Shown here: positions 33,801 through 45,800 of the stretch, piece after piece
Layout of the letters: each line of letters starts with the position of its first letter
Numbering within the stretch: position 1 is the first letter of the stretch
Source: Burhinus oedicnemus
Lineage: Eukaryota > Chordata > Aves > Charadriiformes > Burhinidae
DNA length: 64,000 nt
Assembly: GCA_008921705.1 (NCBI GenBank)
Contig: VFFE01006863.1
Location: 1-64,000 of the forward strand
Reading direction: 5' to 3'
Translations under genes and position numbers: made by a program
Notes under the pieces: model-generated
Seen by the model: the letters and a program-made list of their open reading frames with translations, nothing else
What the model was told of the DNA's origin: nothing
The model's database searches: none

Positions 33801-36800
33801 TGACTGTTGTGGGAAACAGCTACCACAGCAATGAAATTCCGGAGATTTATGGTCACCCTGAGGAGCTTTTTCCAGGTCTCCATATCTTCCTGATTCATGT
33901 TGCTGTGGCTTCATCTGTGGCAATTTAGCTCTAGCCAGTGCGCTGAAGAAATGTTTCTTCTGTGTACCATTGCTGGAGGTGGAGCATCTGCCCCAGCTAA
34001 AGGGAATGACATGGAAGAGGACGTTGGGAAGCATCGGTTTAGGAAGCAGGTACAAGAGCAGGTACTTAGAGGAGGGAGAGTCCAAGATGGGCACCAAAAT
34101 CTCAGCTTCCTTTTTCTTCCTAGGTCTCTTGTTTGTCTATCAGAGATTGACCCCAAATGTCATGCTTATTTTTCAAACTGGTCTTTTTTCTGAGACAGAG
34201 GGGAGGCTTCATGACAGAGTGGGAAGGGAGAGGCCACAGAATTAGGGAGTTCTGTGACAAAAAAGTATTTCCTTTTAACGATGGCGTATTTGAGAATCCA
34301 TCAGAGTTGAAATGAGTGGTTTAGTTGCAGGAGCCCAATAAGATCTAGTTTTCTGTAATGGATTTGTCTTGTGGTTGGATTTTTTTCATGTCTATAAAGA
34401 TGTGAGTTAGACTGAGCTTTTCCCAAGATGAGGGTACTTTTAGCAGGCCTCACCTGTGGGGATTCTCTGGTGTCTAGAAATACAGTTGTGCTTCTACTGA
34501 AACTTGTTTACTGGGAGTGCCTGTAGACCCTTCTCTTCTGTCTGGCTGTTTGTTTCTGCCTACTTTGTAGAAATGTGGTATTTGAGGACAACTTTTCCTT
34601 TGAAGGACTTGATTGAATTTGACCAATGAGTTCAAAAATTGTGGGGATATTTTAAAGAAGCACATGCGTAAGTGTGATCATGTACGGTTCGATTCCCTAT
34701 TTCCTAGGCAAAAAACAGTTAAAGCAAGCGTCATGCCTATTTACACGCCCCATTGACGGTGTCCCTCCAATGACTAAGGCAATGTATCAGGACTAAGATT
34801 TGTGTTTCTCTGCTGGAGGCAGACCTCCCTTGAAGCAATGGTCACCATGGGGAAGTCTTTTTTTTCCCCCTCCTCCCAGGCAGAGTGTACTTGGCTTCCA
34901 AATGTCATTTGTTGGAGGTAGTTAGCAGTGTTAATAATATGAAAGATGTAGGCCACCTACAGAGAGAAGTCTGCTGCGGTGTATCTGTGTTTCTGTGCAG
35001 AGGTTATGGGATGGGAGCACGCTTGAACTGTGCTGGACTTGGAGTATTTTTTTTAAGCATTGAAGGAAATTCATTTAACATTTACAGCCCAGTAGTTCAA
35101 CTTACAAGGACTGTTTTCAATAAAAAAAGGAAAAAGATTGGAAGTAAGTTTATAGCTGAGCATTACTGACAGCAAGCCCCGTATCCTGTTCAGCGGCACA
35201 TCTGCATGTGCATCCTGGTAAGATGAGCCTCTTGCTGCCATGCAGAGGAAGGGGCATGGTATTCAAATGGGATGATTTCTTTATGTCAGCAGAACTTTGA
35301 CATTTATGATCTTGGCACATGGGAGGAGGGTTGGCCCAAGACAGGGCTTCCTTACTCTCGTCTCCCAGCTGGGTTAGTGCTGAATGATGTGGGAGAGTTT
35401 GCAGGCTCTGTTCTCCTAGCAAGTTCAGCCTGCCGCGAAGAGGAGCGACTGGGGATCAAAGTTGGGTCTTCTAGTGAAAGATTGTTTTATGTGATAAAGA
35501 TCTGTTTAGGATGTTCTAAAAAGCAAGAATCAAATGATAGCAGGCTTTTTTTTCAGTGGGACATGAAGGTAAAAGCATTTTTTTGAGCTATGTGGCCATT
35601 CTGGCTGTGAGATCAAAGGAGGGTTGACTTTTTTATCCCTTCTGCTAGCTGGAATAATGATACTAACAAAATGAATGTTTGAAGAGATGCATCTGAATGC
35701 TGTTATTCAGACCTAATCCTCTTTTTTTCCTCAACACAGATTTAGCGTTGGGAACATGCCTTCCTGACTAGTGCTAGAATAGTCTGTGTTCCTGGATGGG
35801 ACAGTGGTTACAATTGATAACCACAAATTACCACCGGTAATAAAATGACCAATTTTATTTGAAAATTTGAGCACTGGTATTTCTGTCTCCTAAGCTAGAA
35901 ACTCCATGGCAATTACCAACCTCTGTGCCTCTCTGCTGTCATCTCAATTTTGAATTGAGGCCCAATAGGCAGTGACACTAGGCTAACAAAAGAGGGCTGC
36001 AAGTCTTTGGTGGTCCCCCATTCAGATGGTATTCCCTTCCTTGGACAAAGCGGGGGTGGCTAGGGCTCCTGAGTGCCACTCTGCCTCCAGGGATGGTAAA
36101 CAAGGAACCGTGTGGTCTGGTGGGAGGCGTTTTTTGATCACTTGACAAAGCTGGGTAGATGGGTTACCACCTGACAAAGGGCTGAGGTTTAAAGGAAGAT
36201 TTTGCAAGGGTTCTGAAGAACAAAAAGCAAAAAAAAAAACGGCCAGAAAACTGTTTTTTGCAGGATGTAAGCAGGGTGGGCGGAGGTGAAGGGGGACTCC
36301 AGCCATTCTTGGGGAGCTCTGATTTAAGTTCAGAGGGTAGAGACAAGGGAAGGAGGGAAGAGTGCACAGATGGCTCATTGTTTGGTCTAGCTCGGCATTC
36401 TTGCACTGCCGAAGTGAAGGGCAATTGTTTTAAAATCCCTTTTACAAAGAGAGTTGTTTGCTTTTCAGCTATCTCTTGTCCCTGAAGGTGCAAACTGTAA
36501 ACCATAGGGGTTGGTCTTTGACACCCGTTTGTTTTGGAGGGTCAGTGCACTGTCCGGGGCCGGGACAGTGGCTGGGATGTGAGGCATCGCTCCTGTAAGG
36601 GAATGGGGGGAAGAGCCTGTGCCAGGGAGAAGGCAAGAACAAAAAGATGCACATGGAAGGGCTGATGCAGAGCCGTGTCTGGCTTGGGGAACTTTACCAA
36701 AGCTATGAAATGTGGCATAAACCTGGCACATACCTTACCTGCAATGGTATCTGATTTACAGTATAGTTTTCTTACAACATTTAATTTTTTTGTAGCAAAT

Positions 36801-39800
36801 AATTAGTATAGAGAAATACTGCAATTTCTATACTGTTATTCTTTCTACCGCTGTAGTTGCACTGGCATAGCTCCTTCCCTTCCTCCCCGGTGAATTGTTG
36901 TGGCCTTTCTGGAGCAGGGGCCTTTTTTGGCATAGTCAACAAAAATAAACTGTAAAGGCGGCTGTTGTTATGAATAAGGCTCAACAGGGGAATTTTACCA
37001 GTAGAACTACAGCAATATAATTATACTGGTAGACTAGTTACAGTAAATTTCCTCATGAAGACAAACCTTAAGTTGACATTTCCTAGCTAAGTTGAATCCA
37101 TATGTATAACTTTATTACGCAAAAATAATGTCTCTGGGCCTTGCATTCTTTTTTACCCAGATGAGTAGCATTAAGCAGAAAAGCAAAGAATTTAGTGTTC
37201 AGAGATGGATGGGGGATTTTCTGTAACAGAGCGGCTGTGATGAGCTGTGTGACGAACTCTTTTACTGGATAGAGTATTCCTCCTAAAGTGGTCAGGAACG
37301 TGAGGAGCGTGTTTGCGCTTGCTGCACTAAAAAGTAAGCGGTACTGAAATCTGCTGTAAGCTGACATCTCTCTCCCAATTTTACTCCTGTTTGTAAGAGA
37401 AGCTGAGCCATTCTGCAGTTTCCATAACTGGTTTGGCTGAGATGCAAAACTATTTTGCCACTATTAAAATCTTTAGGGGTAAGCCTGGTCCCACTGAAAG
37501 GACCGGGGGGGAGTGGGAAATGATGCTTTCTTTCCTCCTTTGTTTGATTTAAAGAAGCCAAGATTTATTTTATCCTTTTGGATTTTGTCTTACAACGGAT
37601 GGAGGCTGTGTAACATTCATGACCCAGGTGTTTATTTCTATAGATCAAAAATATCAGCCTCTGATTTCTGCCTCTGAAAGTTTCCAGTGCTTCAAAGGAA
37701 CAATAGTCTTGCAGGAGAAGCTTAACACTTAAAGGCAGATTTAAAAAAAAAAAAAATATATATATATAGAGAGAGAGTAGACTTTTCATTGCAGCTGTCT
37801 CATGTTTCCCTTTTGGGAGTCTTTCGCCAGCAGTCTGGTGCTTTCTTTTCCCTGGAACTACAGCTCGAACTCCAAGGGCCTTTCCTTGCCTGTTTAATTG
37901 GTTAAGATCTCTTCTGGTGCTCATCAGTATGTTTTCCAGTGCACCCTTTACAACGAAATGGGACTATGTAACAGCTCAGCAAGTCGGGAAGTATCATCTT
38001 GATTTCCACAGCTAATGAAGTGAAAGATCAGGGGTTGAATCGCAGATCCAGCAGGATACTCGGGTGCCTAAACCCCAATTGAAATCTGTGGGAGTTCAAG
38101 CTCCTAAAAGCTCCTAAATACCTTTTATGCCTCAAGCTCATTTATTGCGCTGCTGAGAACTTAATTATATGAGAGTCCTAAAAATGTGCTCGAGGGTGCG
38201 CTAAAGTTGTTTCTTGCATGATTTTTTTTTAACCTATGTTCTTTAGCCAGCAGGAAAGCAATGGGAGACACCAGTGTTTATGTTCTATGTCTCATGTTGG
38301 AGTCCTGATCTTCGCCTGAGACTTCTAGGCAATGCTGAAAAAAACCTAACTGTAGCTGTCAGTGTAGCTTCTGGCTTTGGGTTTTTCTCTTATTCTCTCC
38401 CATACTGCTTTTGAAAGCCGCTTTTGTTATGCGAATGGAGTCCTCCCGGCAGCTGCAGAACTTTCCACAGTAGGAGCTAGGAAGGAGCCAGCAGACACTG
38501 CAAGGAAAGTTGGTGCCCTTTTCCTAGCGGCTCACCAAGCACAGCAATACCATCCTGCCCAGCCACGCTGGATCGAACTGACCCTTTGCTTATGTTCTCT
38601 TGCCTGATGAGGTTGCAGCTGAGTCCTTAGGTGAAGTTTTGGAGATGTATTACCGTTCCCTGCAAGCTATGCAAAGACCAGTGTGTCAGAGCTAAGGGTT
38701 CAGTCCCAATACAAAATGGGATCCATGTGCAGATGAAAGGTGGTCTTCCCTAGCGCACCGTATAGCACAGTGACTGCAGCTGTGTTTGCAGAATCACCTC
38801 CAGCTCAGGCCAAGTGACAGCCCTGTTCTGCTGGACCTTGTAGAACTGACGGCTAAGTAGCTCTGAAGTGCAGCATAAATGTTAAAGTACAGGTCTTGAT
38901 AAGTTGTTTTCTTTTTCACTAGTTCCCTGCCCCTTATTCTGTGAATGAAGTAGTAAATCTTTATTGTACTCCTAGCTGTTCTTTCCAGATCCTTCCAGTG
39001 GGCGTTAGGATAATGCAACTCTAGGCTGTTTGCACTTTCCCTGCCGTGCCAAGAAGTGCAGCTTCATTTGCGGTGCTAGCAGTGCTTGCAGTGTGCTGCA
39101 GGTGATGGGTGAGACCACCTGGGTGAGACCCTGCTCTCGGGAACACCTCAGCTGGGTTGGGAGGGGTTCTGCTGGCTAGAAGGTGGGAAGCCTGGGTGGC
39201 TCTGTGGAGAAACGTGTGAGGTGAAAAGCATGGCCAGTCCTCTAGTCACTTGATTTCACGCAGATATTTTTTTTTTTTTAAATTATTATTTTTTTTAATA
39301 TGTGTTTGGGAATCATAAAGATGAAATGGTTTGATCTTGTCAGTTTAGTTATGACTGTAATGGGAGATCAAACCATTACCTACTGGTATAGCTACATCCA
39401 TGCACCATAAAACAGAGAAAATAAAAAGTAAACTGCCCTCATGTGGACATCTTTTGCTGGGGTAGAGAGTGACACATCCCATGCAACCTCCTGTTTCATA
39501 TTTTTTGTTTTAGTCATTTCCCATGTTCAGTGTTTGTCCATGCTGTGCAGAATGTGGAGTTAATTTCCCAGCTTTTGTGACCTTGACAGATGGAGTATAT
39601 AAGCATTTCCTATATGATGAGTAGGTCACATTACTCTTTGAAGCAGGGAAATATCATTATTTTACATCTGAGAATCAAATTCCGAAGTAACTTGTTGATG
39701 AGGATGGGAAGTTTGTAGCAGACAGGGGATTCAAACTTAGGTCACCTGGATGCTGTTTGAGGACTTTAATAGTATTCTGAAGTTTCTTGACTTAATGTTA

Positions 39801-42800
39801 ATAATGAATCGGATAGATCCCTTTGGGTTCGACAGGGCCATTACAGCCTTTTGCCCTTAATCTATGCACACTATCCTTACATGTATGACTGTGTGTTGGT
39901 GCTCTCCAGAATGTGACAATAATGCTTTCAAGCCTCTAGAGCTCAAAAGTATTAACCTCCGGCAGCTAAGCAAGATCCTATCCTTCTTCCAGATGCTACT
40001 ACTTTCATGGCATAGACAGCTGAACCTTGAAGAAGCGACCCCTAAATTGCCTTAACTTGCAGCCCAGCACATTAAAGTGACCTGAAAACTGATGGTGGTT
40101 TACGTGCTAGGCTGGAGAGAGCGTAGTTCAGGAGCTGTTTCCCATGTGGCTGGGCAGGAGCTGAGTATAGTAACCACTTCTGTCAAAACAAATTTAACTC
40201 ATGTGTTCGTGAATTATCAGCTTTGGGTCCTGCCAGCTCGGTTTTGGACACAGGGTACCAGTAATAAAAGTTCATACCTGTGTTCTTGGCCGTGATGCTT
40301 CACAGAATCACTTGGGTTGGAAAGGACCTCCGAAAGTTTCCAGTTGATGCCTGCTCAGAGGGCCAACTTCCACAGCCTCCCTGGATGCTGTTCCAGGGTT
40401 TGACCACTGTCATGTGAAAAAGATTTCCAGATACATGTAGCTGGAGTTGACCTCTGTCATTTTGCCATGCATCTCTGAGAAGGGTCTAGCTCCATCTTCC
40501 CTTTGTCCTCCCAGTAGGTAGTTGAGCAATAAGATTCCCCCCCCGCCCCCGCTTTTAGCCTTCTTTTATTAAGGCTGAACAAACGCAGTGCTCAACCTTT
40601 CCTCATGTGATGTAGGCGACTGGTATGCCCACATTTTAGTGACACTTGTGTGCCAAGTGCTTCTCACATGCCTGACTGATTGAGGTGTCTAAAAAGTGGC
40701 CAGTCTGTCAGGTCTACGAAGTGCACACAGTGATTCCCATGCTGCTTGTGTCTAAAGCTGATGGAAACCCGTACTGTATTACCATGTAGTTCAAGTGACA
40801 CCATCTCTCGTAAGACAGTTGTGTCTGCAGAGTTAGGAATAAGGTTGACTTCACTCTGTAGTCTGAAGGTTTAGAGAAAAATCAATTTATTGGTTGTATC
40901 AACATCCGTTATTTACAGGAACAATTTTTTAAAAACCTAAACTGTGAATCTCCTGGCTTCAGGGGCAAGGTTGTCACCAGCTGAGTTTTGAAGAAGCTGA
41001 ATAGTAAAAACTATGAAATCAGTGTTGTGTATGTGTGAATGAAACTTAAACTGAAGTCTCCTCTTCCCCCTCTGCCCTGTAACAGCACTTCACTCGCTGA
41101 ATGGTAGCTCAGCAAAGCACAGTCCATACTGGCCAGCACAGACTGAGTCACAAATTTTACTCAGATCTATCTCAATGTAAGTTTTCTAAGTGGATGCTAC
41201 ATGAGTATTTAGGAAAGCTGAGAAACCCGCCTCCAAATAACTAAAAAGCGAGTGCCTCTGCATCTGTTTGAATTTAGATGGTGGAATAATTCTCTAAAAA
41301 CAATTTAAGTTGCTGTTTCTAGAAAGGTTTTCCATTTGGTTGATGGCTTACACATTTGATATGATGTACTGCAAGAGCAAGCTCTAAGTAGCAGCTTTGG
41401 GCATAGCCGTAGACTGACGGCTCAAGCACCATGTGTCACTTGGTTTCTGACCTTGATTTTACATGAAGAAAAATCTTTGAGCATGTGTTCTTCTTGCATT
41501 TGTATTTGCCCTGCTTATGCATGAAACTTTTTCTTAAATCAAGCTAGAAAGGAGTCCAGTAAGACCCTGCACGCAGGTTTGGGGTGGTGAGAGTTCGTGG
41601 AATTTCCTGTCAAGCGCTCTGAAGAGATAACCATCTGACGTCCAGATAACCACCCCCCTGCTTCTCTCAGATGTTTTTATGTGTTTTTCTTTAAAATTGA
41701 TGGGGTTTTCAATGCCAGGAGACAATCTGGGAGAGTATGTGAGTAAGCAGGTGGGTTTTGGCTGAAATAACTTTTCTGGGTGGTTCTTAAGCCTTTCATT
41801 TAGGGGGATTGCTATGCCTATTTTCTTATGAAATTGCTTCACAGGAGCATCCCAGCATGCCGTCAGGGCTCTCCAATAAGACTTCTATATTGTTTGATAG
41901 CTGCTCTAAAACCAGCCATTTCCTGTTAGGCAAGATGCTGGAAGCCTAGGGTAACTTCTTTCTTGGTTGTGTTTTTTTGTTTTGTTTTGGTTGGGTGGGT
42001 GTTTTTTTTGGTTTGGTTTGGTTTGGTTTTTTTCCTGAAGCTCTGGAATGCGAGAGTCATTTGTGTAATGTATCTGGAGCTTGAATTCAGAAGACTGACT
42101 CTCTGTATAATCTTGTTTGGGGCACATCAGCTCTTGCCTGGTGTCCTTCCAAGGAGATGGAGACACTAAGATGTTCAACTCAATGGCTGTAACAGCCAGT
42201 TGAAGGCTTTTCCTTGGATTTTAGACAGGAGATCACCCTTTGTGTTGCCTGTTTGTAAGCAGATGTGGGCGGTGAAAGGGAAATGGTATACGTCTTGATT
42301 TTTCTCAGGGAGGACCTGTGAATCAGTCATTGAGTACCTTGATGCTTTTTGTTACACCAGTCCTCTGTGTTGCTAATAGTAATATCTTTGCTAGCTAATA
42401 GAAAAATCTTCTGGGATAGTTACTAGCTATGCACTCTTAAAACACTAGTGAGAGCTGCGCCTTGAAGTACTTTGGTCTTGTCAAGCAGAGCGGTGGGCAC
42501 TGCCCATTAGCTTGGTTTAACCACCTTCCCAAACTTCTAAAATGTCCTGGTAGGCTGATTTGGAGTACTGAAAGCTATGGATTGACAAATACTGTGGTGC
42601 TTTTTTTTTTTTTTTTTTTTTTTTTTTTTCTTTTTTTGGGGTGGTGGTGGATGGTGGCAAAATTAAAACTGCTTTCTGATGGAAGTAACAAGAAGCTCTT
42701 CCTGATGCCAGGCTTAGAAATGCGGTGATACTGTATTTCTGCAGCCTTCAAAATGGTATCAGAGTAGCCCACCAGCAGCAGAGCACAGAGCATTGTCTTT

Positions 42801-45800
42801 GTAGATGTGGGGAAATGCAGTTAGGGAGTTGGAGCAAAAGGCATCTTAAGTGGCTTCACAAAAGTAGTGGTGATGGAACTGAAAACTGACGCTGGGACAA
42901 GTCAGTCCAGAGTAGTGTGAGCCTGCCCTCGCTTCCCAGGAGAGACCTGGTTTATCTCCCTGGAGCTGCTGGGAGTGGAGCTGTGACTTCTGAAAGTGCA
43001 GTCCTAACTATCCCCAAATACCTTGACAGAGCTTTCTTCTTGTTCCCTCGCTGAAATAATCATAGTGAATGGCCAACATTTCCCTGCGTAAACTCCCGTT
43101 GTCAGGGATTGGCTCACCTGATATATTTATATACACATACTCTTAAACTCTCAAAAAATAAACACCCAGTACACTCTGCTCCCTGTCCAGAGCTGTGTGG
43201 CTTTCAAAAGCAGAATTTCAGAAATACAGCCATTTTGCACTGCAGTGAAGCAAACCTTCTCTTGTTCCTTGCAAAAGTGAGAATGAAAATGGTTTGGCAA
43301 ATAGCTTTGATTTAAACTGAAAAGCCTCTGGTTTTCGGAGCTGCTTTTAAAGCAAAGGGCTAGTTTGGCTTTTGATCCTCTTAAGCTGGGTTATTTGATG
43401 TGAAAAACGCCCTGGGTACTCTGCTGCGGAGGGGAGCAGCTTTTCAGTTCTCTGTGTGTGGCTTTGGGAGAGCGCAGGGTGGCGGGGGGCTCGGGGGGCC
43501 CGGCCGCACGGCTCTGTAAATAAAGGGGCCTCTATTTCTTTGGATTCTTTTGCTGGAACTAAATATCATGATCAGTGAAACTCTTACCTCATTAAAGGAA
43601 CAAGCCAGGCTCCTTCAGCATATGCGCAGTGCTGCAGTGTGGTTGATTCTGCTGAGCTGATTTGCTGAACAGATAAAGGGAGTTTTAACCCAAAGAATGG
43701 CATGTAATATATGACCTTGGCTTTCAAAAGGTTTATTTTTGTTCATGCGACAAAATAAAGTTTTAATATTAAATACAGGGTTGGATTTGATTTGGCAGAT
43801 ACCAGAGCCTTCCATTACTGCTGTAGACATAATATAAAACTATCTGATGTGTGCCAGCGGGCATGCAGCAAGCCAAGAATTTCTCCATCGATACTTGTTT
43901 TTTGTGGAAACTTATCCAGCTGCTTCACCATTGGGTTGGCTAAAAAGCCGATGTGCCCTTGTGTTGGGGGGGCAAAGCAGTGGCAGGCACAATACAATCC
44001 ATATTGTCTCTTTATAGTTAGTGTCTTTATAGTGTTTGGGCAAAATAAGCATTTTTATTCCCCTCTGTCCCCCCCTTTCCTCCTTAGCATTTTAGGGGCA
44101 TTTAAGAGAAGCTTGCACTCAAAAGTGCAGGGTTCAGCAGAATCAAGGCGTAAACCAGACTATGTGAAATATTCAGATCTGTTAGTACAGAAACTTAATG
44201 CCTTGTTGCAGCTTTCAGTTTATGTACCTGGAGCCACGCACAGATACAAAATACTAATTTTGAGGTTTCCTTACTGCACACGCTCCATCTCAGATCGTCG
44301 TACTGTAAAACTGAGGTGCTTTTGGACTGCTGCATTGTAAAAGTTTTGCTGAATAAATGACCTGCAAGGCACTTCAGTGCTGAGATGCTGAACTGAGCTC
44401 CAAAGCCTTTGTTCTAAATTGGCTGTGGTCTGAATTGGTCATCTTCTGATTTTTTTTTTAAAAAAAAAAAAGGCAACCAAACCACAACTAAAAAAAAAAA
44501 CCCCACCCCAAAACCATCACCCCAGACCCCACCTCCCTTGTTCACAAAGAAACCAACCCAAAATAGTGCCAGAATCGTGCTTCTGTAGAACAGAAAGTGT
44601 GTAATAAAAACGTGTTACCTTCACAGTTGACACAGGAGTAGGGGTCAGGCTACCCTGCTGCGGACGCTTTGCTGCCCGCTTGGAAGGGAGCAAGTTAGTA
44701 CAGGTGCAGGTAGCAGTGAACTTGGGGGGCCGATGGAAGAGGTCATGAGCAAACCTGGCTTCCGTGTGCTTCAGCAGGACTTCTTCCGTGTATGGGTTAT
44801 CTTCACCTCTCCACTCAGTTTTCTATGGAAATGAGGCTTGTTCAGTCTGTCTCTTCTGGAACTATATGTGTTGAGGTTTTTTTAGCTTGTTGGTTGACAA
44901 TGGCTGGCTGAAGGTGGTTGACTTTTCTGGAAGGTTTCTGGAAATTTGGTGAGAGTTGGGAACTTGTGAGAAGGAGCATGAGTTTGAACATCTGCAAGCC
45001 TGCAAGGTGTGATCCTTTTTGGTCCGGTTTCTCAGCAGCCTTCTAAGATAACCCCCAAGCAGTGGGGACGTGCCCTGCAAGGAGGAGGCTGCCCTGGGAA
45101 TCAAATGTTTCCACATGGAAGCAATGGAACATCTTGGTGTAAATTCACTTGTTTATGGGGAATCTCACTTTATTAGCTCCCTGGTCATGGATGGGTTTCT
45201 TGGTTATGATAAGTTCATCTTTTTTCTTGTTGGTAAGGCCTTGAACAGAAATGGACACAGGTGATTTGGGGGAATGAGCAGCTGCTTACAGCCCAGAGGA
45301 GTCTCTTTATCCTTGTGGGTGTAAAAAGCCATTTGCTTGGTCTTCCATTCATATGGCGTGTGTATCTGGAGGTCCTGGGCTTCTTACCAGGCAAATTAAT
45401 TTCCCATGCATTTGTTGGCTGTGGCTGCTACTTGCCTCTCTGCCAGTGGACTGATGCATCCTTATCCTCACAAATTTTGGAGTTGAGGCTGGTGTAAGCA
45501 CTCATTCCCTAGTGAAAAGGACTTCCATAAGAGAAGCCAAGCTGTGTAACTTGGCTACTGGATTCTTCTCCGTGATTTTTGTTAGATCAATGGTCAGAGG
45601 AGTGTGGCAGGGTTATAGGTTTATTCAGCTCCTGAAGCTCATGTCTGTCTCCATTCTCATGTACATCCTCCGAACCTCGGCCAGGAGCTCTGGTCCTGGA
45701 TTATGGTCCGTTGTTCATTGAGAGAAATTTTATGGCACCTGTTGAAACTACATTCAACTTACTTTCGAATACAAGACTTTTTTTGAAGAATAAAAGCAAA

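Noticed and set aside
41777..41785. GLI-binding sites that would make SUFU a Hedgehog feedback target
   Set aside because: Only 8-of-9 matches to TGGGTGGTC were seen (41777, 32587, 59095, and GACCACCAA at 21926). That many near-matches are expected by chance in 64 kb.
44862..45720. Possible decayed retrocopy on the minus strand
   Set aside because: Some frame-like stretches are visible, but they change phase often and match no protein I know.
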